Shown: positions 25,426 to 36,868 of the stretch, one piece after another
How positions within the stretch are numbered: position 1 is the stretch's first letter
Layout: each line of letters begins with the position of its first letter
Origin: Ampelomyces quisqualis
Taxonomy: Eukaryota; Ascomycota; Dothideomycetes; Pleosporales; Phaeosphaeriaceae
DNA: 64,000 nucleotides
Assembly (NCBI GenBank): GCA_018398575.1
Contig: JAGTXZ010000011.1
Coordinates: forward strand, 2,356,001-2,420,000
Reading direction: 5' to 3'
Notes under the pieces: generated by a model
The model's database searches: none
Told to the model about the DNA's origin: nothing
Seen by the model: only the letters and a program-made list of their open reading frames with translations
Made by a program: the position numbers and the translations under genes

Positions 25426-26969
25426 TAAGCTCTTTCTTCTAGAAGTTCTTAGCACTAATATTAATTCTAAAGCTTAAGAGAGTTACTTTATAACACTTGC
25501 TATAGTATTCTAGAAGTAATAATCTATACTGTTGCTAACAAGCATGTATATTCTATTGCTGTTACTAATATTAATAGATCTATTAGGTCCTGCGCCTATA
25601 GTGCTTACACTAGGCTACTAAAAGAACTATATTTCTAAGAGAATAATTAGTAATAAAGATTTCTGTTAGAACTACTCTGTTGCTAACTTTATTGCTAACT
25701 AATTATTGCTTAGAGTATTAGAGTCTATTTAAAGCTGTGTTAGGTTTAATTAATAGTCCTAGTTTAGCTGTGTAATAGGTTTAGATAAGAGTAAAACGCT
25801 AGCAATTATACTCTTCTAACGTTTTCTATAAGAGGCCTAGAGTAGAGTTCTAGCGCGTTAATTTAATTACCTCTTGTATACACAAATCTTGTACTATACT
25901 TACTATTCTCACAAAAGATTTAGTAGTAGGTTAGCCTATTAGTAGCGTACTTAATTCTAGCTAAAGCGTCTGTTAGAAACAGATTGCCTAGGATAATTAG
26001 GTTTGTGCACTCCTTAAGGATAAAGAAGCTAGTGTAGATTTTAATTCTTCTAATAGTAATAGGTACTTCCTATACAATACCTAAGAACTCTTTAGTTAAA
26101 CTATTTGCTGCTACTATCTTTGTAGTTCTTATACTCTTTAGTAGAAATATAATTAGAAGCATAGCTTGTTCTACTATTTCTCTTTTTATAGTGTTAAGCT
26201 TTACACTAGAGTTAATAAGGCTAAGAAACTAAGTCTTCTTAATGTTAATAGGTACTTTTAGGCACTCTCTTCTAAGGTGCTCTACTCCTAAGGCTTAATT
26301 ATACTCTCTTTAATAGTAAGTAGGCTTACAGAAGTCCTTGTTAGCAGCAAGCTTAAGGCCTAGTTCTTTATTATACTAGATGTGTCTTTTAATCTAGCTA
26401 ATCTCTAGGTTTAACTAGTATTTAGTATTAATACTAAAGCATTTACTTACTTTTCTATTTACTACTTTAACTAGCACGTAGTCTAGAAGTAAACTCTAGG
26501 TTAGTAAGTTAACACTAGCTCTTATAGTAGGTTAGTCTTTATCTAAGTCTTTATTAGCGCTTTTAACTGTTGTGTAGCGCGTTAGGGCAACTAAAAGGTT
26601 ATTAAACTTAGCTAGTATGTAGCTTGCTTAAAACAGTTTCTTCTTAACCTTTAGCATATTACTAATAACAGTCTTAAGCAGTAATAGGACTAGGGTGTTA
26701 AGAATACAGTAGATAACTAATTTAGGCGTTAGCCTTAAATTTCTAGACTAAACGCTGCTTCTTAAGATTCTTTTTCTTTTGTTCTACAGCATAGGTAGGC
26801 TTTAACAGCCCTTTAGTTAGCTAGGTAATATCTCTTATTTCTATATCTTCTAACCTCTTGTTACTTATAAATTAAACTAAGTAGTCTTGCCCTAACTTCT
26901 GGCTTATAAAGTATCTATTATCTTTATTCCTGTAACCTTTTAAGTGTAGGATCCTATTAACTAGCTTCT

Positions 26970-29900
26970 AAGGTAGCTTCTAAACCTAAACTTAACTGTA
27001 TATAGACTAACTGTTACTGCGCTTTACTTAGTTTTAGCTAATAACTATAGCTAATACTAAGCTACTATTAGTAAGAAGTTCCTTAGATTTAGTTGTAAGG
27101 TAGTCTAACATGTCCTAATACTTATTATAGTTTACTTCTAATAGCGCTCCTTAAGTAATAGGTACTAGCTGTATAGAGACTGCGTTGTTCTTAATAGGAA
27201 TAGAGAGACTAAGTCTACCTATAAACTTAGATTTAACCTTAAGTAGGTTAACGTTACGTTTTAGAAAGCACTTCTTAATCTTAGCTCAAATAGTCTTAGC
27301 CTATTATGCGTTGCTAAGACCTGTAACTTAGCCTTATAGGTTATTAGGCGTCCCCTACTAAAGCATGTTGCGTTTGTTAAAGAAGCACTAGCTGTTAGTA
27401 ATAAAACCTCTTAATGTTAAGTAGTTCTGTTTTAAATAACTAGTCTTATTGTAAACCTAACAATTTATCCTAAAGCTACTTAGTAGTCCTCTACTAGAAC
27501 GTTTCTACTAGTAGCCTTAATTGTTGTTTAAGTAGTTATAGCTCTAGCTGTTACGTTAGTAGCTATTATTTCTTTATGCCTATTGCTGTTGCCTGTAGTT
27601 CTAATAGCTCTAGTTCTATAGAGCTAGATAAGGTATATATAGTTATAGGGCTCTTAATTGTTCTTTAGTTTGCTTGTAAACTAAAGCATAGATAACTAGA
27701 TTATTTATAATCTTTACTTTGCAAGAAGTCTATTACATGCTCTATAGCTATTGCTTGATAGTTATTTAGTTAAGCTTAAGCTATAGTATTTTGTCTACAA
27801 GGTTATCTACTTTATTCTTTATAGGCGCAGCACTAGAAGAGGCTTACTTACGCTAGTTCTTAGATAGAGTGCTCTTTATTAGTAACTAAAGAGTAGTAGG
27901 TTAGAAGCTTACTCCTAGCTTAACTTGTAGTTTAAAGCTATTTTGTTAAGGTAAGACTAATAGTTGTTTAACTGTTAGTTCTACTTTAAACTTTACTTCT
28001 AGTTTAAAGACTCTTATAGCTTCTGCTAGATTTAACATACGCGCTTTCTTCTCTACCTCTAGGCGCTTTACTAGGTAATCTTAGATCTTTTTGTACTTAA
28101 AGTCTTTTAGAGTATCTGTTTTTAGGCTAAATTTCTCTAGGATCTTTATTGCATGTTAAAGCATTAGTCCTTTAACAAGGTAGTAGCTGCAACAGTTCTT
28201 ATTAATAGTGCCTGCTTTAATATACCTTTTGCTGCAGATTTAAAAGTTCTATAAGTAGTCTCTAATCTTTTAGTCTAATCTTATTTAGCACTAACCTAGC
28301 TAATGTTTAAAGTACTCTACCTATTCTTTCTATTAGGCTTTGTTATTATTTTTAAAGTGCTGTTAGAAGCTATTGCAGAGCTTTCTCTATAAGTAGTTAT
28401 TCTAGGCTTTTATATATTCTTTAGATACCTATATAATAGTTCTCTGCCTTAGCTTATAGTAGGCAACTAGCCTGTTAATTATTATCTAGTCTGTAAAGCT
28501 ATAGTACTTTAAGAAGTCCTTAAAGCGCTCTAGAAAGTCTGTAATGTTAGCACTATTAAACAATAGTATATTTTCTGCTAGGTAAGACAGCAATTGCGTT
28601 GTGTATAATAGAAGCTACACTTAGTAAAGTAACTCTACTAGTATCTAAAGAGCCTTTAATATTAAGTTATCTTAGCCTATACTTCTGCGCCTAGTATGCT
28701 CTTCTAATAGCTGTTTAGCCTGCTCTTCTAGCGCACTACTTATATTGGCGCTAGCTTCTCTTATTAACTCTATAGGCGTTAATAGTAGCAGGGTTTTCTA
28801 TCTATTAGAGTACTTAAGGCGTTAACAGCTTAATATGCTATTAGGTAGTTTTATATTATTTCTGCGTTGCTTTTATAGGCTACCTAAATAGTAGTTAGAG
28901 CTTATCTAAATAAACTAAGGAAGAGCAATAGCCTAAAAGACTAGAAGTAGAGTTACTACTTTGTATAAAGTTACTAAAAGGCTAAAGGCTTAAACTTTTC
29001 TAATGTCTAATAGAGCTTCTATTGTAAAGTCTACTAATTTGTTCCTAATTTCTTTATACTTGCTGTCTAAGCAATTGTTAGTTTTCTTTTCTTTCTAATA
29101 CCTGTTTTAATATCTTCTTTAGTCTGCTCTTAGTTGTTTCTACTATTTGTGCTCTAAGACTTCTTTAGTGTGCTATATACTTAGTAAGGCGCAATAACTT
29201 TACACTTTTACTTAGCCTAATATAGCTTTAGCTATAGGTTACGTCTTACTTCTTTAGCTATTACTCTAGTTTTTAGAGTCTACTTAATCCTCTTTCTAAC
29301 TTAGTTCTAATAGTTAGTAATATAGATCCTTTAGATAGGCGTTACTCTAGAACCTTTGGATAGGCGTTGCTCTAGATCCTATTTTCTATTCTTCTGATTT
29401 TAGAGTACGCTAGAAAATAGGGTTTAGGACACACTACTATAGGTATAGGTTAGGTAGAGATAAACAAGCTATAGGTAGAGGTAAGAGTTAGGTCGCACGT
29501 GCTATATAGGTAGAGTTAGGTTAGGTTGCACAGACTAGAGGTTAGGGTTAGGTTGGGTTACTAGGAGTAGTATAGACTACTAGGGTTAGGTTACTAATAG
29601 TTTGTTGTAATAAATTAACGTTATAACTCTAAATTAACCCTTAATTATTGCTTAGTAATCTAGTCTTAGAATAACGTTATAACCTAACCCTAACCTAAGG
29701 CCTATGTAACCTAACCTAACTCTACTACTAGCGCTAATTTTTTTAGTATAGGTTAGAGTTGGGTTAGGGTAGGGTTACTCTACTTTAAACCCTACCTAAC
29801 CTCTACTCCAACCTATCTACTAGCGTATTTTAGAGTACTAACTCTATATCCTTAGAATAGATACTAATTATATTCTAGAGATAACTATAGTAGCTTACTA

Positions 29901-30221
29901 AACACTTGTTAGACTATTGCGTTCCTGTAATTCCTAAGTTACAAGAACTATAAAAGAGCGTAGGTGTATACGCAAGTGCGCAGCCTTCTAAGGCCTAGGC
30001 TAATAAGAATTTAGAGTTGTAATTAGTTACTATATATAGTAGAGTATCATTTACCTCTAAGGCCTATTAGATTTAATATAGAATCAAATATATTATTATT
30101 AGGTGTGTTGTGTTATATTAGTTATTATCTTCTAATAGCTCTTTAGCTATTATATCTTGTCTATGCCCTTAGCTGTACTCTAAGCGTTCTTTAGACTTAC
30201 TTTCTATATTACTTTACTACA
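26970..30221 (-). pseudogene. gypsy-3 gag-like region (copy 2)
   Basis: Collinear with 12192-14996 apart from a 422-bp insertion at 29406-29827. The minus strand gives a charged, helix-rich reading with stops at Gln codons, and no zinc knuckle or other motif that I can name. Its place upstream of gypsy-3 RT and next to the TGTAGTAAAG terminus suggests LTR, leader and gag. The LTR's inner limit could not be set because no second LTR is in view. Confidence 0.5.
29406..29827 (-). mobile_element. 422-bp internally deleted hAT derivative with telomere-like repeats
   Basis: Perfect 8-bp target duplication TTTTAGAG (29398-29405, 29828-29835); copy 1 of gypsy-3 has the uninterrupted site near 14620. 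The left end TACGCTAGAAAATAGG matches the inverted right end of hAT-1 (43272 inward), and the right end CCTATCTACTAGCGTA matches the inverted left end of hAT-1 (31482 inward). So it is hAT-1 with its middle deleted. It consists largely of GGTTAG/TAACCC-like repeats. Confidence 0.92.
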
Positions 30222-30335
30222 CTACTATACTAGTATTTAAGTAACCTAAACTTAACTCTACTTCTCTTAGGTTATACCTTAACCTAACTACTACCTATAG
30301 AAAAGTACTCTAAACCTATTTACTAGCGTAGCCTT
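30222..30335. repeat. Fragment of a telomere-like TIR element
   Basis: Contains CTTAACCTAACTACTACC-like repeats and ends CCTATTTACTAGCGTA, the terminal sequence of the hAT-type family. The other end is missing. Confidence 0.6.
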
Positions 30336-30824
30336 ATACTTATATAGAGACTTCTTAGAAGAAGTAGGTAGTAGTATTAAGGATAACGTAGATAACAAGA
30401 ATAATATGTAGAAAGTTAATAAGAAAAACGCTAGATTATAATATATAATATAAGTAAGTATATAGTATATTATACAATCTTAGTTATAAGTATAGAAGAT
30501 TAGCTCTAGTATAAGGTAATTTTGTTTTAATATTGCTATATAGACTATAACGCTAGCGCTAGAGTAGAAGGATATTATAATAGGCTACTACCTAGAAATG
30601 CTCTTAGTTATAGAAAAACCTTAGGTCTATACTAGAAACACTAGAAGAGTTCTAGGGCTATAACGCCTAAAGACTTCTATAACTAGAACTTCTAAATATT
30701 CTAGGACTAGAACTAGTAGAAGATTTCTAAGTAGCTATAAAAGTCTTCTATAGTAGTTTCTAGATAGGCTTTTAAATTTATAACTCTATATTCTAGAACT
30801 TACTCTACGAGTCTGCTTCTTACA
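30336..30824 (+). mobile_element. 3' end of a gypsy-2-family element with LTR (30576-30824)
   Basis: The LTR begins TATAATAGGC and ends TTCTTACA, as at 11918 and 51148. The 240 bases before it resemble 11690-11917, including the purine-rich AGAGTAGAAGGATAT next to the LTR. The rest of the element is missing, cut on the left by the small TIR fragment. It adjoins the truncated edge of gypsy-3 copy 3. Confidence 0.75.
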
Positions 30825-31481
30825 TATTTAAACTTAATAAAGAAAAAGAATAGCCTAAAGAGCTAGAACTAAAGTAACTACTTTATATAGAGTAGCTAGA
30901 ATGTTAAAAGCTTAAATTCTACTAAGATTACTAAAATGTAATTTAATAGAGCTTCTGTTATAAAGTTTACTTCTCTTCTCTTAATTTCTTTATACTCACT
31001 ACCTAAATAATAATTAGTTTCTTCTTCTTTATAACTACCTGTTTTAGTATCTTTCTTTCTATTCTTAGCTCTTTTTCTTATCTATACTCTAGGATTTCTT
31101 AAGTAAGCTATATTTTGAGTAGAGTATAATAATTTTATACCTTAGCTTAGCCTAATATACTTTTAGCTATAGATTGCGTTCTACTTCTTCTACTATTATT
31201 CTAATTTCTAGAGTCTTTTTAATCTTTCTCTCTAGTTCTAAAAGTACTAATTCTTATTCTCTAGTTCTCTGTATAGTACTAAACTAATACTTAACTTTCT
31301 ATTTTCTACTTTAAGGTACTAGCCCTATTTCTTTAGAATAGATACTAATTATATTTTAGTTCTAAACGTAGCAGCTTACTAAACGCTAGTTAGGCTATTA
31401 AGTTTTAATAACTTCTAGGCTATAGTAGCTAAAGAAGAGTAGAGGTATATATATAGGTACGCAGCCTTTTAAGAACAAGGC
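30825..31481 (-). mobile_element. gypsy-3 copy 3, part 1 (continues at 43273)
   Basis: Matches 14130-14770 of copy 1 (e.g. AATAGCCTAxAGAxCTAG, then the segment ending GCAGCCTTxTAAG). It is interrupted by hAT-1, after the 8-bp target AACAAGGC (31474-31481). Confidence 0.85.
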
Positions 31482-32162
31482 TACGCTAGTAGATAGGTTG
31501 GAGTAGAGGTTAGGTAGAGTTCAAAGTAGAGTAACCCTACTATAACCCAACTCTAACCTACACTAAAAAAATTAGCGCTAGTAGTAGAGTTAGGTTAGGT
31601 TGCACAGGGCGTAGGTAGAGTTAGGTTGTTAATTTTTTAAGGTATAATATACACCTTAATTAAAAAGTTAACTTTAATAGTAGATTTAGTAGAAGAGGAG
31701 TTTAATTACAGCAATTTATTACATTAATGTAGAGAAATTATATTTGCAGCTTTAAATTTAGGACTTAATTTTACTACTAACTAAACTACTATATTAGGCA
31801 GCCTAGATACTCTAAGTTACTATAAACTTAGTAAAAGTGTACTTATTATAGTAGCGCAATATAAGATAGACGTCCTTAGCCTAGATAGTAACGCGCTTTG
31901 CATAAATAGTGTTAAAGTTAACATCTATATTTAGTTAGTTAATAATACTAAAAAGTTAAAAATAGTACTATACCTTTAAAAACTTCTATAATAAAAGCCT
32001 CTGCTGTCTCTTATAGTGTATTAAGAGCTTTACGCCTAAAGCGCATACCTACATGCAACTTACACTGCTTAGTAATTTTTCTGCATAGGCGTTAAAATAG
32101 AGCCTTAAGAATAAGTAGGCTAGTAGATGTTTAGTAGACTCTAATCTCTCTTAACGCTACTA

Positions 32163-32210
32163 CTACGCAGATATAAGCATTTAATGTAATAAATAGCTAT
32201 AATAACTTAC
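32163..32210 (-). other. Intron-like sequence in the accessory ORF
   Basis: Minus strand: GTAAGTTATTATAGC at the start, TTTATTAC in the middle, ending GCGTAG. 48 bp, ordinary for fungal introns. Confidence 0.55.
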
Positions 32211-32490
32211 TTATAGTATTGCGCCTTACTTTTTTTCTAAGAGCTACTACTTTTTTAACCTTTCTAGCAGGAGCTTTACGCGTAGTATTACTAACTGTTT
32301 TTTTGCTAGTAGTTTTGCGTAGCAACTTAGTAGTAGTTGTAGCTACTAGCTTTGCGCTTAGCTTCTTGCGCTTAGCTAAAGTAAACTGTTTGCGTTTAAG
32401 TGCTATTATAGGCTAGTTAGGTTGTTGCAGTAAGGTTAGTGTAGGTAGCTTAGCTAGAAATCTTAAAAAATTAATTAATATAGTTATTTT

Positions 32491-32556
32491 CTTAGTAGTA
32501 AAGTTAGAATTGCAATTTTAAAGCCTAGAGTGTAATAAATTGCTGTAATAACTTAC
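32491..32556 (-). other. Intron-like sequence in the accessory ORF
   Basis: Minus strand: GTAAGTTATTACAGC, then TTTATTACAC, branch-point-like TTCTAAC and end CTACTAAG. About 66 bp; an alternative acceptor lies at 32462. Confidence 0.5.
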
Positions 32557-32700
32557 AGGCTAACAGTACTTTGCATAGGCTACAAAAGCTATTAATTTGC
32601 TAGTGCTAAGGCCTAATATTTGTTGAGGTATTAGCGCCTAAAACTAGGTAAAAGCGTAAAAAGTAAGAGGCTGCGCAAAAAGGTAGTGTAAAGTTATTTT

Positions 32701-32919
32701 TTGCTATATAATGCGTTTAAATATGTAAATTTTTGCTATACATAATATAACAATAACAGGTAGCTATATATAGGCTACCTTTGCGTAGGTAGATAATTTT
32801 AACGCGTCTAGCAACCTAATTAGTAACACTACACCTACGCTTACACCTGTACTACTTACCTATAATTACGCCAGATTATTATATCTATAAGCATAGCTAC
32901 TATTAAGCAAGAGCTAAGC
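32701..32919. promoter_or_regulatory. Divergent intergenic region of hAT-1
   Basis: About 220 bp between the starts of the minus-strand basic ORF and the plus-strand ORF. It is AT-rich with TATATAGG-like stretches (32764-32780). Both genes probably use it as promoter; no specific site is recognised. Confidence 0.35.
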
Positions 32920-34130
32920 AAGGAGGGCTGCAAACCTAAGGGTTTTCTGCCCCTAATTAGTATTTTAGTTCTGCTAAATTTTAAAGATAAGGAATAGGCT
33001 AAACTTACTTAGGTATTAATTACTATTATTTATTACTGTCTAGGCTAATATAAGCAGGGATTTGCATCTAGAGAGGATAAAGTTAACTACACTATCTCCT
33101 TGCGCGGCTTAGTTAGATCTAGGAAGGGTTAACCTACTAATTTCTAGCTAAAATCTAAGGACAGCTCTACTAAAAATAGCCCTAAAGACTCTATTGTTAC
33201 TGCTCTAGCTAAGGCTAGTAATAGAGATTGTTAGGCCAAATCTAAACTTAAGAAATAGCTTAAGAACAAACTAGAATATATAGCTCTTAGTAAGGATCAG
33301 AAATTGCAGTAATTTAAGGCTAAAGAAGAAGAGCTTACTAAGTCTTAATTCTGCACCTATAAGAGTAGTAAGTAATCACAGCTTTTTATTATATATTATA
33401 ACTTACTAAGATTAGCTAAATAGCTTAAGCAGTTCCTTAGAACTATAGAGAAAAAATAGGACGCAATTAAACTTAAAATTAACATGCAAAACTACGCCAA
33501 AGTAATTAGAAAAGCTTATGTAATTGCTAAAGAGACTACTAGCTCTCTTACTTCTTAGTCCTATACTATTAAGTAAGTTTTTGCCTCTAGTAGTATCCTT
33601 AAGAAGATTTATTGTACTATTTACTAGAAAGGGCTTTTACGCTTACAGGTAGGTAAGTTTAAGAGTAAGGATAATAAAAAGGCCTAAGAGAAATTTTGCA
33701 ATAGTCTTTTTTCTAAAGAATTACTAAGAGTATTAGTAGAGGTTTAGTAGTAAGTTTATTATAATTTTTTATTACACTTATATACTAATTGTAATAGACT
33801 ACGCTCTATTACTCCTCCTCTAGTTCCTTTAGAGGTGCTAGTTAACGCAGACAGACTAACCCGCTATAGTAAGAATAGCGATAAGTGTAAGGAGGAGGTT
33901 AGTAACTTAGAAAATAAGCTAGATTAGTACCTTAGGCAGCTACCTAATAAATTTAAGAAGGAAGTTAATAATAACAGTAAGTTAAGCTAGGGTAGGTATT
34001 TAGAGTCTTCCTAGAAGAAGTTTTTAGATAGCTCTAATATAATAGAGACATAAGGCAATTACGCGTTTATTTTACCAAAAGATTTGCCTAGAGCAGTTAT
34101 GTATAGATTAATCTCTTACACTAATCCTAA
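32920..34130 (+). pseudogene. Plus-strand ORF upstream of the hAT-1 transposase, RIP-degraded
   Basis: One frame runs from about 32905 to 34130 with stops almost only at TAG/TAA replacing Gln. It is charged and helix-rich with many Lys, and contains GFASREDKVNYTISLRGLV near 33060. It ends before a low-complexity stretch. It could be the N-terminal extension of the hAT transposase or a separate third gene; the tandem-repeat stretch at 34318-34378 separates the two. I do not recognise the family. Confidence 0.4.
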
Positions 34131-34317
34131 TTAAAGTGTTAGGTTTTATATCTAATACTATTGTTGTATGTAATGTATACTTTAAACTTCAAACTAGGTT
34201 TACTCTAATTCTTATAGCTTTAACTGTTACTATTTTTGCTGTTGTACTCTATTCTACTTTACTTAACAAAATAATAAAAATCTACCTATACTATCTTCTT
34301 TTACCTTGTTACATTAA

Positions 34318-34378
34318 TTACAGCTATTTATTACAGCTATTTATTACAGCTATTTATTACAGCTGTTTATTACAGCTA
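34318..34378 (+). repeat. 13-bp tandem repeat, unit AGCTATTTATTAC
   Basis: Four to five head-to-tail units with one base change (AGCTGTTTATTAC). It lies between two coding-like segments of hAT-1 and is an expanded form of the TTATTAC motif found in the element's introns. Confidence 0.9.
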
Positions 34379-36133
34379 TAGCCTTATCTCTAATTAGTAC
34401 GCCTAGTAATACAGAACTAGAGCTACCTAAAATCTTATATCTATATAGGATGTACGCCTCTTATCTGGCTAGAGGGGGTATAAAAGAGACTGTTCCTTTA
34501 CTATAGTACTCTAAATACACTATTAATTAACTAGAACAGGCTAATGCTAGGTAAGCATAGGAAGTCTAGTAGCACTAAACTAATTAGGGATCTAACCTAT
34601 TAAAACTAAAGACGCACTTTAGGTTAGGAGCTAGATATAGAGTTATATAGACACAATTTAGAGAAGCAATTTACCTATACACTAGCTAGCTATAAGTATA
34701 CTGTTTCTACTGTAGTTTTATACTATAACACTTATCTGCAAAGAAAACTGCCTTGTCTCTCCTAATTAGAACTAAGTACCTGCTTAATTACGTTAAATCT
34801 AAGAGCTGTACAGAGGTATTAACACTAGCACATAAGCAAATACAAGAGATCTTAACACTCCTATAACGTTAGACTATCTCTAGCTTTACACAAACAACCT
34901 TTAAAGTACGCTAGTAAATAGGTTTAGAGTACCTGCTTATAAGTAGGGGTTAGGTTAGAGTTAAGCACAAGAGGAGTAGAGTAAGGTTTAGGTTACGCAG
35001 GGGCTAGTGTAGGGTTTAGGTTAGAGTATACAGCTTAGGGTGTTAAGGTTAAGTTGTTAGTTTAGTTAAAGTACCTGCTATAGAGTTATACTTGTGCAGC
35101 GCCTCTAATCTAACGCTTGTAACAAGTATATTACTTAGGAGTAAAGTAGGGCAAAAGAAATAAGTTTATTTTAGTGTATATCTAAAAATAAGGTTGTTGC
35201 AAGAATAGTCTAATCTTGCAGCTATTTAATAAGCTTTATAACCTGCTTATTATAGATGTTTATTACTGTTTTTTACTTAGGTTGTTTTAGATAGTTAAGA
35301 GCTACTGTTTATTACATTTTTTTATTACGCTTGCTAGTCTAAGAAACAAGAAGGCCTTAATCTCTTCTTCTATAGGCGCTACTTAAACTAAGGAGTCTAG
35401 AGTAGTGCACTATACAAAGGCGTTACAAATTCCCTAATGTTATTTTTTCTGTTACTCTCCTGCTCTTTATTGCTTGTCTAATCCTTAAAACGTTAAATTC
35501 TAGAGCTAGTTAGACTAGCAAAATTAATAGGACCTAGAAGCTTAAGTAGATCCTAGACACTCTTAGCGCTATATTAAGATCCTGCAGTTAGCAATTATAG
35601 TGTAGAACAGTTTAGTTATACGTCTTTCTTAGTAACTACGTGTTTTACAACTATAATCTTCTAGATTATTTCTACTCTAAGCTTGTGCTATTAATCTCTT
35701 AGGACGTCTTTTACAGTATTAAACAAGCGCTTAACCCTAACTTCTGCAAGCTATACAGCTAGTACGTCTTTAGCTACTTAGGCTAGGCGTAAGTACGTAT
35801 CTATATTAGCCTGCTACTAGACAAGTATATTTGATAACTCCTCTTTATCTTCTTTACTAGTTAGAGAAGTACTAAGGTAGCAGAGAGCTTTTGCACAGAG
35901 TAGTCTAATGCTTACGTTAGTTTTATAAGAGAGATTAGCGCTTAACCTACTAAACTATATTGTTTAGGAAGAAGGCTTCCTAAACTACTAGTGTTTAGGT
36001 AGACGCTGTAGTTACAAAGGACAAACTAGAGTACAGTCTCTATTTATTGCTACAAGGTTGTTTTTGTATTAATTAATATAGTCTAAGAACTAACGCTAGT
36101 ATATACGTTTGAAGTCTAGTCTCTATATGTTAC

Positions 36134-36190
36134 CTTAGGTTTTATTAGCAGTGCGCTGTAATAAACCTATGTAATAAACATAGTCTCTAC
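36134..36190 (-). other. hAT-2 intron, same position as hAT-1 42160-42208
   Basis: Minus strand: follows KLTAYK, starts GTAGAG, holds TTTATTAC twice and a CTAAT branch-like site, ends CCTAAG. Confidence 0.6.
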
Positions 36191-36811
36191 CTTATATGCA
36201 GTAAGCTTTTAGAATAGATTAAGAACAGTTGCAACATTATAAAGATATCCTTGTTCCTTATCTGTGCGTAAATAATACTTTAACAACTTCTTCTTACCTT
36301 TCTCTACTGCTGCCTTTACTACAGCTAGCTACTTCTCGCAATAGCTAGTCTTATCCTTCTTGTTAGATAGCTTAGTTGTTATTTAATTTAGAAAGTTAAA
36401 AAGTCTATTATATATTAACTAGATGTATAGAGCCTAAGGTATGTTACTTTTACTAATTTTATTAGTAGCTGTTTTAAAGTTTGCTAGTATGCGTGTTATT
36501 GCCCTAAAGTGTAACTACTTAGCAAGTGCTAGCTAAAGCCTTTTAAGGTCTTTAAAGTCTATAACTATGTTATTATTTTGTAAATTACTACTACTACCTT
36601 GCAAGGCCTAATTAAGTGTAATCTCTTACTCTAGCTACTTGTTAATATAAGTAGCTAGAGAGTAGGCGCGCTTGCACATATTATAGGTTAAATTCTACCT
36701 AGTCTTAATATCTTAAATTACGCAGAGTTAATTTTTTGGCAGTACATTAGATTGTACCTTTAGGAATTGTTTAAAACGTTAAGGAGACAAATTAATAGTA
36801 ATACAAATTGC

Positions 36812-36868
36812 CTAGATCTAGAGGAGCTTAGTGCGTAATAAAGCATTATAATAAAGGGTGTAATATAC
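36812..36868 (-). other. hAT-2 intron, same position as hAT-1 41486-41530
   Basis: Minus strand: follows the VPNSL segment, starts GTATATTACACC, contains TTTATTAC, ends with CTAG (two acceptors, 36812 or 36818). Confidence 0.6.

Larger units (their letters stand above)
20700..26000 (-). pseudogene. gypsy-3 pol, RIP-inactivated
   Basis: The RT is well legible on the minus strand at 24000-23600: FLVAKKDKGYQLIN, ICNANLLLNLDKFVEDFA, then FFLGYNQVEL and a PYLDSV box where YLDD is usual. RNase H follows at 23200-22600 (TVLVDIKRAEA, then VLMQLDLKG, KALKKF-like). An integrase zinc-binding start (HNKLGH) lies at about 22030-22000, with core sequence to about 20700. This arrangement, with RT starting FxVAKKDxG, is typical of fungal Ty3/gypsy polyproteins. 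Stops are TAG/TAA at former Gln/Trp codons. The frame crosses the 355-bp element and the foldback element when these are removed. Upstream, 26000-25430 contains a likely linker/protease part without clear motif. Confidence 0.8.
20601..30221 (-). mobile_element. gypsy-3 copy 2: Ty3/gypsy element with several insertions
   Basis: Minus strand, from an LTR-like terminus at 30221 through gag-like sequence (30.2-27 kb), RT (25.4 and 24.58-23.56 kb), RNase H and integrase (23.2-20.6 kb). It is interrupted by three small elements (29406-29827, 24580-25425, 23201-23555). The reading frame resumes on the far side of the two that lie in pol, which confirms that they are insertions. The 3' LTR was not identified. 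Copies of its 5' part are at 12192-14996 and 30825-31481 + 43273-43494. Confidence 0.75.
31640..32700 (-). pseudogene. Lys/Arg-rich accessory ORF of hAT-1 with introns, RIP-degraded
   Basis: Read on the minus strand, 32410-32215 encodes a strongly basic stretch (LAKRKKLSAKL, later ARKVKKVVALRKKVRR). Two intron-like sequences interrupt it: 32491-32556 (GTAAGTTATTAC, branch-like CTAAC, then AG) and 32163-32210 (GTAAGTTATTATAGC to GTAG). hAT-2 has a similar basic reading at 39.9-40.1 kb, also in opposite orientation to its transposase and also followed by a TTATTAC intron. So the second gene appears to be a family trait. Its function is unknown; a basic protein could bind DNA at the subterminal repeats, which is inference. 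The 65-codon plus-strand ORF at 32219-32416 is the antisense of this gene. Confidence 0.5.

Noticed and set aside
29410..29850. Interstitial telomere or chromosome-end fusion
   Set aside because: The G/T-rich tract is bounded by TIRs and 8-bp duplications, so it came by transposition, not fusion.
32219..32416. 65-codon hydrophobic plus-strand ORF, membrane-protein-like
   Set aside because: It is the antisense of the Lys-rich accessory ORF of hAT-1; Lys codons read backward give Leu/Phe, which explains the hydrophobic look.
34318..34378. CRISPR-like array
   Set aside because: Units are 13 bp in direct tandem without spacers, and the genome is fungal.
34136..34381. 81-codon plus-strand ORF rich in Leu, Tyr and Ile
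   Set aside because: AT-rich sequence ending in the 13-bp tandem array; the repetitive C-terminus comes from that array.
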